From CAITUY01 sp964611575 (lineage in GTDB: Bacteria; Verrucomicrobiota; Kiritimatiellia; CAIKKV01; CAITUY01): a DNA stretch of 38,950 bases. The notes below the pieces were generated by a model, which saw nothing but the letters and a program-made list of their open reading frames with translations, did not search any database and had not been told where the DNA came from. A program made the translations under genes and the position numbers. This document shows positions 30,841 through 38,950 of this stretch, piece after piece. Location of the stretch: contig CAZTAJ010000030.1 in assembly GCA_964611575.1 (NCBI GenBank), positions 1 through 38,950 of the forward strand. Direction: 5' to 3'. Within the stretch, counting starts at the first letter, position 1, and each line of letters opens with the position of its first letter.

Positions 30841-33800
30841 ATGCACGAGAACCAAGGGCCGGTGTGGGGCGGGGTATGTGTGGGCGTTTGCGCCATATTG
30901 ATGTCGGCTGGCGTTGTGGCGGAAGAAGCCCGCGAGTCGATGCCCACCTCCGCTGAGGTGGCGGAGCGGGTGCCCAATCCGTTGCTCCGCATTCCCTTCA
31001 TGAAAACGCCGCCCAAGATTGACGGCCAACTCGACCCCAGGGAGTGGGAGGATGCCGCGTGTTACACCGGTTTCTGGCAGGACTACAGCTTCAACAATTT
31101 CCTGTATCTGGCCATCGAGGAAAAGCAGGCGCAATTCTACATGGCCTATGACAAGGACAACTTCTACTTTGCCCACAAGTCCCCCGTCTTTCCCAAGGGC
31201 GCCTGGCTCAAGTGCCGCGGCAAGTACAAGGATGTGGATGGGCACCCGGACTACGGGTTGCTTCTGGACGACCACGTGGAGTTCCAGATTCTGCCTTCAT
31301 CCACCACGGCGCCGCACGCGACCTTCTTCAAGTGGATGCAGAATCCCATCAACACCTACAGCGACTTCATGAGGACGGAGAACGACCTGGAGTACGGTTT
31401 TGAAAGCAGTCTGGTCATGGAAGGCAAGTGGGACGAGAACTGGTGGGTCACCGAAATGAAGTTCCCGCTCGCGAGCATGCGGGTGGCGGAATACGCCGGC
31501 AACGATGCGAAGGGCAATCCGGTCCTCCCGCTCCCCATTCGCGATGGAACCATCTGGCGGCATTGGGGCTCCCGGGCCATCGGCGGGGTGGGCGGTTGGT
31601 CGCGGCTCTTCTCCGCCACCACGCCCGGCGGATGGGGGATCAACTCCATGCGTATGATCTTCGACTCCAAGGGTGTGTCGGCCCAGGTGGAAACCCTCGG
31701 GCCGGTGATGCGTGACCAGGTGAATCTGCATATTCAGCTCAAGAACTACGGCGAGCGCAGCGAGACCGTCAAGGTGGGGTTCTATATCGAGAACGACTCC
31801 GAACTCATCCTGGCCAACGAGGAGGAGGGGTTTGTCGACCTGTTGCCGGGCGAGGTCAAGAATATCCGGATCAAGAAGGGCAAGATTGGCGTGACCCCGA
31901 AGGGCGATGCGCTGTGGGTGGATATTCGGACCCTCAGCGGGATGGCTGTCTACCGGTCCATTCTGACGCCCTTCCATCACGTGGACGGCATTACCGGGTT
32001 CAAGGAGCACTTCATCGATGGCATGAAGTTCTCGCGGGCGCCGCGCAAGCCGTTTGAATATCGCTTCCAGTACTACGCCAGCACGAACGCCGTGTTCGTC
32101 ACCGTGGACACCGATGTCTACGGTGTCTCCGAGGCCGTCAAGGGCGCTACCGAAGCCAAGGTCAGACTCGTGACGGACAATGGAGACGAAGTTCAGTCCA
32201 TGACCTTCGCGCTGGAAAAGCCGTATGAGCATCCGGACGCCAAGACCTTCGGCGGTCGGGTCGGTCACGGGGTCATGCGGTTCGCCAAGCTCAAGCCGGG
32301 CATGTACAAGACCGTCTGCCTGCTCTATGACGCCAACAAGAAGATCGTGTCGGATCAGGAGAGCGGCACTTTCGAGCAGAAGAGCTTCCCATGGGAGAAC
32401 AGCCAGGAGGGCTTGGAGGACACGGTCTGGGAGCCGTACATTCCGATGGTGTGGAATGCCACCAATAAGACGGCGGCCACCCTGATGCACGACATCACCG
32501 TGGGTTCTGGCGGCCTGCCGGCGCAGATCGCGTTCAAAGGCAAGAACCCCAATTTCGGCCCGCAGTTCCGGGCCCCCATGCGGTTCGAGGCCACGGTCAA
32601 GGACAAGCGGTTTTCGTATGAACCGGCCGGCGAGATGAAACGCACGCTGGACCGGAAGAGCGAAATGGCGTTCGAAGGCAGCGGCAAGACCGGACCGGTG
32701 ACGATGCGCAGCCGTGTGCAATATGACTGCGACGGCTTCATGACCTACGATCTCTGGTACAAGACCGGCAAGGAGCCGGTGGATTCGCTGGAACTGGTGA
32801 TGGACTTCAACGGCAAACCGATCGACCTGTTCGGCTTCCAGGGCGGCCGCATGTTCCAGCGCAACAACGGCAAGATTCTCCAGCGCAAGGACAAGATCAT
32901 CTGGAACAGCAAGGACGACATGCAGTCGCGCGAACTGTTCTACGGCAATTTCGTGCCCCTCATCATGATGGGCAGCGGCGATCGGGCCTTTACCTGGACG
33001 TGTTCCACGGACCAGGGCATGAACCTGATCAAGGACAAGCCCGCAGCGCAGATTGAACGCGCCGAGAGCGGCGAACTCACCCTGCGCATCTTCTTCGTGA
33101 ACGAGCCCGGCCCCGTGGCGGAGGAGAAACATGTCCAGTTCTACCTGACCTGCAATCCGAACAAACCGAAATCAAAGAACCACCGCACGCTGAACTGGAA
33201 ATACGAGGGCGTGGGCGGCGGCCCGACTCTGGCCGATGGCAGCACGAGCTACTCGATTCACCTGAATCACGAGGAGGACTACGCGAAGTTCATCCCCAAA
33301 CCGATTGTCCCGCGCAGCTACACGACGGCGAACATGGTCTGTTTCGACATGCCGGGCCTGCGCGAGTTATGCTATGCGGGGGAATGGCTGGGACAGACGG
33401 ACTTCCAGCCCAACCCGAACCTGCGCGGCGAATCCCCGGTTCACCCCATCACGGGTCGGGCCAACGACACGCTGTTGCTCAACACGGATGTCGGCTGGAG
33501 TTGGGGCCCCTCCATGGCCGAATGCGCCTTGTACTGGCGCAGCCGGCAGGTTCGGCTGGGCGGCCAGCAGGGCTACTGGTGGGACTCCCCGTTCTTCGGC
33601 GAGGAGGACTTGGACGTGGTGATCGGCAACGCCTACTATCTGCCCAAGGGCAAGTATCACGCCGGCGGCAGCAAGCAGTATGCGTTCCATTACTATTACC
33701 CGCGCCAGATGCTCAAGCGCCTGATGCGCGTGTTTGCCGTGGCGGGCCGCGTCCCGGAGGGTTTCACCAAGGGCATCCAAAGCACGAGTGCGACCTATGG

Positions 33801-34551
33801 CGGGATCCAGGCTGCGCTGGCGGAGTTCTTCCTGCGGGATGAGATCAACTGGGAGGGCGCCGCCAGTTATACCGGCGGCTCGCCGCACATGGAATACTGG
33901 AGCCTCGACGAGGTGCGGTTCTGCGCCAACAACTACACCGGGCTGAACGGCTACTTCATGCACGATGTCTCCTACCGCGACGGCTATCACGCGGGGTCGC
34001 TGGCCGTTCCGAGGGCGGGAGCCAACCCGATCCTCGACCGCTCCGTCCTCGGCAACGCCCTGCTGCATGACCTTGGGAGCGCTTTGGGTCGGCATGCCAA
34101 CAAGTATCCGTATCACAAGATCGTGAAGGCGCTGGAGGAGTTCGGGTACTACGAGGACAACGACACCACCGAGTTCATTCCTTACTGGCGCAGCCGCCAC
34201 CTCTGGCGGATCGGCCTGGATGCCGGCAAGATTGCCGCAAGCGAGTTTGCGGATGAGGGGGAGAAGGAACAGCTTGAGGTCCTCAAGAATGTCCAGTGCA
34301 CGATCTACAAGAACCACAAGACCGGCAAGGCCATGCTGGTGCTGGCCAACTACGGCCCGACGCCCGTCGAGAAGAACCTCGTTGTCACCGACGCCCTGCT
34401 CGGCAAGCCGGCCAAGAAGTGCACCGATGTGGAGAACGACGAACCGATCGGCGTTCAAAAGGATGTCAAGGAGGGCAAGACGCCCCTGCCCAACACCTTC
34501 TGGCCGATCTACATCGACAAGTACCAGTTCCGCCTGCTGGTTGTGGAGTAG
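30841..34551 (+). CDS. large exported protein: CBM9-like domain plus DUF6067-type glycoside hydrolase region
   Basis: A 1236-residue exported protein. A hydrophobic N-terminus (GVCVGVCAILMSAGVVAEEA) acts as signal. Residues about 50-280 resemble the family 9 carbohydrate-binding fold, opening with PPKIDGQLDPREWEDAA and containing DDHVEFQI and WWVTEMKFPLASM. A long beta-rich middle follows. The C-terminal half (about 640-1236) resembles the DUF6067/glycoside-hydrolase-like proteins common in Kiritimatiellota and Lentisphaerota, with QTDFQPNPNLRGE, LLLNTDVGWSWGPSMAECAL and GQQGYWWDSPFF. I cannot name catalytic residues. AGAGGAG precedes the ATG at 30841. A role in polysaccharide recognition or cleavage outside the cell is inferred. 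It converges on the GH71-like lipoprotein gene with a repeat element in between. Confidence 0.82.
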   Translation: MHENQGPVWGGVCVGVCAILMSAGVVAEEARESMPTSAEVAERVPNPLLRIPFMKTPPKIDGQLDPREWEDAACYTGFWQDYSFNNFLYLAIEEKQAQFYMAYDKDNFYFAHKSPVFPKGAWLKCRGKYKDVDGHPDYGLLLDDHVEFQILPSSTTAPHATFFKWMQNPINTYSDFMRTENDLEYGFESSLVMEGKWDENWWVTEMKFPLASMRVAEYAGNDAKGNPVLPLPIRDGTIWRHWGSRAIGGVGGWSRLFSATTPGGWGINSMRMIFDSKGVSAQVETLGPVMRDQVNLHIQLKNYGERSETVKVGFYIENDSELILANEEEGFVDLLPGEVKNIRIKKGKIGVTPKGDALWVDIRTLSGMAVYRSILTPFHHVDGITGFKEHFIDGMKFSRAPRKPFEYRFQYYASTNAVFVTVDTDVYGVSEAVKGATEAKVRLVTDNGDEVQSMTFALEKPYEHPDAKTFGGRVGHGVMRFAKLKPGMYKTVCLLYDANKKIVSDQESGTFEQKSFPWENSQEGLEDTVWEPYIPMVWNATNKTAATLMHDITVGSGGLPAQIAFKGKNPNFGPQFRAPMRFEATVKDKRFSYEPAGEMKRTLDRKSEMAFEGSGKTGPVTMRSRVQYDCDGFMTYDLWYKTGKEPVDSLELVMDFNGKPIDLFGFQGGRMFQRNNGKILQRKDKIIWNSKDDMQSRELFYGNFVPLIMMGSGDRAFTWTCSTDQGMNLIKDKPAAQIERAESGELTLRIFFVNEPGPVAEEKHVQFYLTCNPNKPKSKNHRTLNWKYEGVGGGPTLADGSTSYSIHLNHEEDYAKFIPKPIVPRSYTTANMVCFDMPGLRELCYAGEWLGQTDFQPNPNLRGESPVHPITGRANDTLLLNTDVGWSWGPSMAECALYWRSRQVRLGGQQGYWWDSPFFGEEDLDVVIGNAYYLPKGKYHAGGSKQYAFHYYYPRQMLKRLMRVFAVAGRVPEGFTKGIQSTSATYGGIQAALAEFFLRDEINWEGAASYTGGSPHMEYWSLDEVRFCANNYTGLNGYFMHDVSYRDGYHAGSLAVPRAGANPILDRSVLGNALLHDLGSALGRHANKYPYHKIVKALEEFGYYEDNDTTEFIPYWRSRHLWRIGLDAGKIAASEFADEGEKEQLEVLKNVQCTIYKNHKTGKAMLVLANYGPTPVEKNLVVTDALLGKPAKKCTDVENDEPIGVQKDVKEGKTPLPNTFWPIYIDKYQFRLLVVE

Positions 34552-34554
34552 GGC

Positions 34555-34731
34555 TTGGCGTCCCATAGGACGCCAAGGCTGAAGCAGTTTAGGCTGTAGG
34601 CTGTAGGTAGATGCGAACAAAAGCGGAAACAATGAACCATAAATGCCTTTGAGCGCAATTGAGCAGAAGATATTGGATTTCCTACAGTCTACAGCCTATA
34701 GCCTACAGTCTCGGCGTCCCTGTGGGACGCC
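34555..34731. repeat. dispersed inverted-repeat element, copy B (MITE/REP-like)
   Basis: The left end is a hairpin, TTGGCGTCC-CATA-GGACGCCAA (34555-34576). It is followed by tandem TAGGCTGTAGGCTGTAGG (34590-34607), about 70 bp of AT-richer filler, and the inverted words CCTACAGTCTACAGCC and TATAGCCTACAG (34681-34708). A right hairpin GGCGTCCC-TGT-GGGACGCC (34713-34731) closes it, then CAGTGA. The whole element folds back on itself. Copy A at 7824-7942 has the same terminal hairpins and CAGTG boundary but a shorter core. It lies between two convergent genes and carries no reading frame. Confidence 0.75.
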
Positions 34732-34750
34732 AGTGAGTTGAGGTCAGAGT

Positions 34751-37099
34751 TTAGCGGAGGACGATCTCCGGCCTGAGTTCCGCCGTGGCTGGCGTCCCGC
34801 CACTGGCGTGGACGATGAAGTCAACCGCGTCCCGCCGTTGCAGGGTGACGTCCACTGCCGCGTTCACCGTCCGGCCCGGTTCAACCGTGGCCTGGAAGAG
34901 CGTTTTCGACCCCTTTTTGATCAGGACCTCGACCTTGCTTGACGCCCCCTGGAACATGCAGGTGATTCCGACCGTGCCGGCGACGGGCGTCCAGAAGCGG
35001 TAGATGCCCGACCAATCCTGGAGCACGCGCATGCCGATGGCCCCCGTAGTGGTCAGGAAGTAGTTTTGGCGCACCCCCGTTCGGAAAGTCCAGCCGGTCG
35101 GCACCCCGGGCACTTCGTTGTTCCACTTCACCATCCAGGGATAGACGCCGTCGAAGACCGCATTCGTGGCATAGAGGAAGCCGTGCACGAGTTTCCCGTT
35201 CTTATCCGGAAAGGGATTGAGGTTGATGCGCATGGGGCGGGGTTGGTTGGGCACGGGCCGCAGCGCCTGCGCGAACTCGTCCCAGCGGAAGCCGGCCGCA
35301 TAAACGGGGTTCGTCGCGATCGGGCTCTCCTCGATAAGATACTCGTGCAGGTTGTCGATGCCGTCTTTGTCCGGGTCATCGGTGGCCCGAAGCCCCGCCC
35401 GCAGTTCGGTCGTGCCGAAGTAGTGCAGGCGGAACCAGTCCGGGATGCCGTCGTTGTAGCGCTGCGAGTAGTAGGAGATCGGGTAGAAATTCGTTCCAAA
35501 GTCGCGGTCGTATAACCTGCGGCAAGCGGAACTCCAGCCCCACGGCAGGAGGTCTTCCCGGTAGGGGCGGTCAGTGACCCGCTCCGGCGAGACGACGGTG
35601 TGGATCACCTTTCCGCCGCGGACCACGTGCGCGGCGATCTCGCGATCGATGGCCGTGACCAGTTTGAACTCGTTGAACCCCTTCCGCAGCGGCCGCCGGG
35701 AGGTTCCCTCGGCCGTGCCGGTTACCTCCAGCGTACCGTCAGCCACCGCGAACGCGATCACGTGCAGCATGTCGTCGGTCTCGCCCCACTTGTCCTTGTC
35801 GCGTTCGACGGTGGCCCGTGGGTAGAGGCGGGGGTCGGCGTCGGCGTGGTACTTGCGGTAGAAGAGAAAGAGTTCGTCCTCCCTCGACGGGGGGAAATCG
35901 CCGGTCTTGAATCGGTGGATGAATTTGGCGGTCAGCCCCCAGAGGGCGTAGTTGAAAGAGATCGTCGGCTGGAAGCCGGTGGCTTCGGCGGTATCGTTCC
36001 AGGTGACCAACTGGACGGCCCGCGCGCGGGTTTGCGCGGCGAAATCCCAGGTGCCGAGCAGCCGCTCGACGCCCGGCTCGCTGCGGTAGAACTGGTCGAC
36101 CCCGCTGTGAATGTCGAGAATCGGCATCATCCAGGTCTTGCCGCGGCGGTTCACCGTTTCGGCGATGGCCGGGTAGTTCATCCGATAGGTCTCCTCCGGG
36201 ATCACTCCGCCCCAGCAGGAGTACCCGGCAAAGTGATCGCACACCAGGTCGGCCACGGTCTGGAGCGTTTGTGGCGTGGCCCCCTTGGGCACGTACTCGG
36301 GCCCGTCGAAGATGAAGATCGGGTCGATGCCCAAACCGGCGAATAGCACCTTGTGCCGGGCGATGGCGTCCCGGATCTGCGCGGGGTCGCTCCCGGTCTT
36401 TGCGTCCCAGGAAATCTGGCTGTGATATCCCATCAGGACGAGGCGGCCGTTGTGTCTCAGCCAAGCCGGACTGTTACCGAATTCCGCCATGAATTTCTTC
36501 AGCCAGGCGTACTTCTGCGGGTTGGCGGTCGTGGGCAGGTCATCCCCGCAGATGGCCAGGGTCAGCCGCAGGTGCGTCGCCGGCCGCGTCTTGATCATCT
36601 TCTCGAGCGTTGTGAACCAATGCACGGCATGCGTATAGGAGGGCTCATTGCCGGACAGGCAGAGACCGAAGCCGTCGAGACCCATTTCCTCGGCCATTTC
36701 GAGGTCCCAGAGATAGCGGTCTTCCATGTAGCCCGGGTTGCGCGGCACAAAGTCCGGGTGTTTCGCGGTTTGTTTGCGGTCCAGCCAGACTTGATAGGGT
36801 GCGTTGAAGTCGTAGGTCGAGTCCCGGCGCAGGAAGCCATAGAAGAAGCCGAGACCCTGGGTGCGTCGTGAGCCCCCATATTGAAGGGAGAACTCATTCG
36901 GCCCCTTGGTCCGTGCGTAGTCGGTGAGGGGGAACAGGCCGTTGGCGGCATACCAGGTGACCGCCGGCATCATGCCCATGGCATGGGTCAGCGCGAGTTT
37001 CGGAAGGCCCGGGTCGCCGCCGGTTCGGCAGCCCGCCAGCGCCAGGAGGCTGAGCGTCAGCCCCGTGCGCAAACACACCGTCTTTGACAAGTCAGTCAT
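34751..37099 (-). CDS. GH71-like (endo-1,3-alpha-glucanase type) lipoprotein
   Basis: A 782-residue lipoprotein: the signal ends in a lipobox (LSLLALAGC, Cys24 to be lipidated). The N-terminal half resembles glycoside hydrolase family 71/99-type barrels: THAMGMMPAVTWYAANG, then DLEMAEEMGLDGFGLCLSGN and the WND-x-x-E signature in VQLVTWNDTAEATGF, whose acids are probable catalytic residues. Around residues 580-610 is a thrombospondin type 3-like calcium motif (DDPDKDGIDNLHEYLIEESP). A beta-rich C-terminal module follows (VGITCMFQGASSKVEVLIKK), probably carbohydrate-binding. GGAGGG precedes the ATG at 37099. It is probably anchored in the outer membrane and acts on alpha-glucan or a similar polysaccharide. 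CobW lies 22 bp upstream on the same strand, so co-transcription is possible. Confidence 0.82.
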   Translation of the reverse strand: MTDLSKTVCLRTGLTLSLLALAGCRTGGDPGLPKLALTHAMGMMPAVTWYAANGLFPLTDYARTKGPNEFSLQYGGSRRTQGLGFFYGFLRRDSTYDFNAPYQVWLDRKQTAKHPDFVPRNPGYMEDRYLWDLEMAEEMGLDGFGLCLSGNEPSYTHAVHWFTTLEKMIKTRPATHLRLTLAICGDDLPTTANPQKYAWLKKFMAEFGNSPAWLRHNGRLVLMGYHSQISWDAKTGSDPAQIRDAIARHKVLFAGLGIDPIFIFDGPEYVPKGATPQTLQTVADLVCDHFAGYSCWGGVIPEETYRMNYPAIAETVNRRGKTWMMPILDIHSGVDQFYRSEPGVERLLGTWDFAAQTRARAVQLVTWNDTAEATGFQPTISFNYALWGLTAKFIHRFKTGDFPPSREDELFLFYRKYHADADPRLYPRATVERDKDKWGETDDMLHVIAFAVADGTLEVTGTAEGTSRRPLRKGFNEFKLVTAIDREIAAHVVRGGKVIHTVVSPERVTDRPYREDLLPWGWSSACRRLYDRDFGTNFYPISYYSQRYNDGIPDWFRLHYFGTTELRAGLRATDDPDKDGIDNLHEYLIEESPIATNPVYAAGFRWDEFAQALRPVPNQPRPMRINLNPFPDKNGKLVHGFLYATNAVFDGVYPWMVKWNNEVPGVPTGWTFRTGVRQNYFLTTTGAIGMRVLQDWSGIYRFWTPVAGTVGITCMFQGASSKVEVLIKKGSKTLFQATVEPGRTVNAAVDVTLQRRDAVDFIVHASGGTPATAELRPEIVLR

Positions 37100-37121
37100 C
37101 GGGAACCCTCCTTGGGTCGTT

Positions 37122-38039
37122 TCAGGCGTGCTCGCCCCACGTGCGTCGGAATGCCGCCCCCAATGCTTCGCGTGACACCTGCCAGCCGATGACCGTGAAT
37201 GTGGTCGCCGTCAGGCCGGCCGGGGGATCGGCTTCCGTCACCCGCCCATTTACCACCTCCACGAACACGCGTCCATCCGGGAACTGCACGGTCCCCTTGA
37301 GGCGCAACAGCCGCTCGCCCAGTGCGCGGATGGCGTCCATGAACGCGGCGCGTTCCGCCACGCGGTCGGTCTGCAGCGATACGGACACGAGGTTGTCCGG
37401 CGGCCGTTCCACCGCCGCCGCCGGGCGGCGCTCGTGCCTGAGGCTTTGCAGGAACTCGTCGGTAACGCGCCCCCGGGTGACCGCGATCTGTGGCGCCCGT
37501 GGATTCAGGCCGGCCAGCACCTTGCCCAGAACGTCGAGATCGGCGGGGGGCACCAGGTCGGTCTTGTTGATGACCAGCCCGTCGGACCACAGCACCTGGC
37601 GGCGGGCCGCCTGCAGAAATGCCGCGATGCGGGTGAACCCGGCGGCATCGATCACGCACACCGACGCCTCAACCCGGAAGCGCCCGGCGAGCGTCGGCAC
37701 CTCCAGGAACTGCTCGATGTCGCAGGGATCCGCCACCCCTGTTGCCTCGACGATCACCAGGCCGGGCCGGAGGTCGTCGGCGATGGTCGTCAGGGTCCTG
37801 ACGAAATCCGTCTTGATGCAGATGCAGAAGATGCTGCCGCGGTTGATCTCGAAGGTCGTCCACGCCCCCGGCACGACCTTCTGGCCGTCGATGCCGATGG
37901 ATCCGAATTCGTTGATGATCAACGCCGGGTTGCGCCGGCGGATGGACGGCAACCCGAGCAGGTGATTAAGCAGGGAGGTCTTTCCCGCGCCCAGGTACCC
38001 TGTCAGGATCAGGAGCGGGATGGGGGGGAGGGGGGGCAT
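37122..38039 (-). CDS. CobW/COG0523 family GTPase (metal chaperone type)
   Basis: A 305-residue G3E-family GTPase. Walker A is GYLGAGKT (residues 14-21), NEFGSIGIDG matches the family NEFG region, and NKTD supplies guanine specificity. The metal-binding CxCC motif of COG0523 proteins is here CICI (residues 72-75, GSIFCICIK), with the last Cys replaced by Ile. A C-terminal CobW_C-like domain includes LRLKGTVQFPDGRVFVEVVN. These proteins deliver metals such as Zn or Co to client enzymes. The start at 38039 is 3 bp after the stop of the upstream UroD-thioredoxin gene on the same strand, so the client may be that zinc- and corrinoid-dependent methyltransferase; this is inference. The GH71-like gene follows. 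Confidence 0.93.
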   Translation of the reverse strand: MPPLPPIPLLILTGYLGAGKTSLLNHLLGLPSIRRRNPALIINEFGSIGIDGQKVVPGAWTTFEINRGSIFCICIKTDFVRTLTTIADDLRPGLVIVEATGVADPCDIEQFLEVPTLAGRFRVEASVCVIDAAGFTRIAAFLQAARRQVLWSDGLVINKTDLVPPADLDVLGKVLAGLNPRAPQIAVTRGRVTDEFLQSLRHERRPAAAVERPPDNLVSVSLQTDRVAERAAFMDAIRALGERLLRLKGTVQFPDGRVFVEVVNGRVTEADPPAGLTATTFTVIGWQVSREALGAAFRRTWGEHA

Positions 38040-38042
38040 CCT

Positions 38043-38950
38043 TCAGTCCTTGATCCATTCCTTGATGATGGCGACCTCGGGGACGGCGCGCGTGGACTTG
38101 ACCTGGTATTTGGCCACGACCACGGCGGGCAGCATGACCGGGCTGACCCCGTAGGACAGGATCTTTTCCGTGTCGGTGAGCATCACGATATCCGTGTCGG
38201 CGCCGAGTTCCGTGACGGCCTTCCTGGCGTTGGCTTTGATGAGTTTGCACTCCTTGCCGCCATCGCCCAGGATGAAGAGGGAGGAGCGCCGCCGTTTGAT
38301 CTTGATGCGCGTCTTCTCGACGATGCGGTGCTGGATGGCGGCGATCAGTTCATCGCGGGCGGGGATGCGCGAGACGAAGGTGATCTGGCCGTCGATGCAG
38401 ATGGTGGGGATATTGCGGACCATGAGCGAGGTCATGAAGACCAGCGATTCGCGGTACTTGATCTTGTGCTCGCGCCACTCGACGATGCCCTCGAACTCCG
38501 GCGTCACCTTCCGGACGGCCTCCACCATGTACTGGCAGGGCGCGCAAGCCTCGGAATCAAGCGTGATGATGTCCACAATGATCCGGTCGCTCTGCCCGTA
38601 GTCCCGCATGTCGAGGACCTCCTTCTGGGCGCTGGTGACGGCGGTGGCTTTGAGGATCTCGCGCTCGTAGGGATCGCGGACGAGTTTGGTGATGGCCTCG
38701 AGATTGGCGGGCGGCGTGGCATAGGGCAGGTCGCAGCCGGGCGCCAGCACGAACCCCGTGTCGCCGCCGATCTCCAGGCACGCGAGCGCGTTGCGCTGGG
38801 CGTCCTCAGGCGTGCCGAGCAGCAGCACGGTGGTGAGCTGGATATTGCCGCCGAAGCTGATCTTGCGCGCGACGCACAGGGTGCGGACGGCATCAAGCGG
38901 GATATTCTCGTCGATCGAGATGTTGTCCGGCGCGCAATCGCACATGGCCG
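38043..38950 (-). CDS. UroD/MtaA-like methyltransferase fused to two thioredoxin-like domains (5' end missing)
   Basis: The gene runs off the window, so only the C-terminal 300 or so residues are seen. The first 110 match the end of uroporphyrinogen decarboxylase-fold methyltransferases (MtaA/MtbA/CmuA type): IDENIPLDAV, KISFGGNIQLTTVLLLGTPE and GDTGFVLAPGCDLPYATPPA, whose Cys is the third zinc ligand in such enzymes. A thioredoxin-fold domain follows with an intact CAPC active site (visible residues 134-137) and a cis-Pro region VRNIPTICIDG. A second domain resembles the small MTH895-type thioredoxins (GGKECKLIKANARKAVTELG) but retains only the second active-site Cys. The enzyme probably transfers methyl groups to or from a corrinoid protein, with built-in thiol redox chemistry. 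It is followed after 3 bp by a CobW GTPase gene. Confidence 0.85.
   Translation of the reverse strand, partial: AMCDCAPDNISIDENIPLDAVRTLCVARKISFGGNIQLTTVLLLGTPEDAQRNALACLEIGGDTGFVLAPGCDLPYATPPANLEAITKLVRDPYEREILKATAVTSAQKEVLDMRDYGQSDRIIVDIITLDSEACAPCQYMVEAVRKVTPEFEGIVEWREHKIKYRESLVFMTSLMVRNIPTICIDGQITFVSRIPARDELIAAIQHRIVEKTRIKIKRRRSSLFILGDGGKECKLIKANARKAVTELGADTDIVMLTDTEKILSYGVSPVMLPAVVVAKYQVKSTRAVPEVAIIKEWIKD

Noticed and set aside
1..38950. CRISPR array, tRNA, rRNA, prophage or insertion sequence
   Set aside because: I saw no regularly spaced direct repeats, no cloverleaf or rRNA-like segment, and no transposase, integrase or phage structural protein among the supported genes. A computed tRNA and repeat scan would be decisive.

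Overview
The window is a GC-rich bacterial chromosome segment of nearly 39 kb carrying about 27 genes on both strands. No rRNA, tRNA, transposase or CRISPR array was seen. The gene content points to an uncultured member of the PVC superphylum, most likely Kiritimatiellota or a neighbouring Verrucomicrobiota/Lentisphaerota lineage. The reasons are a toroid (prenyltransferase-like) protein in an ExbB/ExbD operon with large TPR proteins, a CBM9-like/DUF6067 exoprotein, a GH71-like lipoprotein, WG-repeat proteins, a zinc-ribbon/GspG hybrid, and a UroD-fold methyltransferase fused to thioredoxin domains. This assignment comes from gene content only; no phylogeny was run.

Layout. 1-955: gene-poor, apparently decayed DNA. 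960-1887 (-): nikR and a C_GCAxxG_C_C family protein. 2133-2368 (+): a broken cytidylyltransferase-like gene. 2503-4397 (-): an HU-like protein and a CrtI-type FAD desaturase. 4482-5252 (+): a secreted helical-repeat protein. 5285-6145 (-): a formate/nitrite transporter family channel. 6261-7829 (+): a B12-binding-type radical SAM protein. 7824-8043: a palindrome-rich spacer containing the first copy of a dispersed inverted-repeat element. 8099-9640 (+): a lineage-type hypothetical protein.

9700-18535 (+) is a tightly packed operon: large TPR protein, second TPR-like protein, ExbB, ExbD, ExbD, a membrane-anchored toroid protein with a TonB-like layout, and mutL. It looks like a proton-motive-force-driven envelope machine in which the usual TonB C-terminal domain is replaced by an alpha/alpha toroid. 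18772-21984 (+) holds a complete TRAP transporter (DctP, DctQ, DctM) followed by a solitary HPr-like protein in which the regulatory serine position is Glu.

22117-30537 (-) is a six-gene set: WG-repeat protein, ROK sugar kinase, Ppx/GppA-HD phosphatase, polyphosphate kinase 1, a YdjY-like exported protein and a zinc-ribbon/GspG-like membrane protein. The last five overlap or nearly touch. Together they suggest polyphosphate synthesis, hydrolysis and possibly polyphosphate-dependent sugar phosphorylation under one control.

30841-34551 (+) and 34751-37099 (-) are convergent genes for large exported carbohydrate-related proteins, separated by the second copy of the inverted-repeat element. 37122-38950 (-) holds a CobW-type GTPase and the C-terminal part of a UroD/MtaA-like methyltransferase carrying two thioredoxin-like domains, cut by the window edge. 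The strongest candidates for something undescribed are the ExbBD-toroid operon, the methyltransferase-thioredoxin plus CobW pair, the polyphosphate operon with its unusual tail genes, and the dispersed inverted-repeat element.
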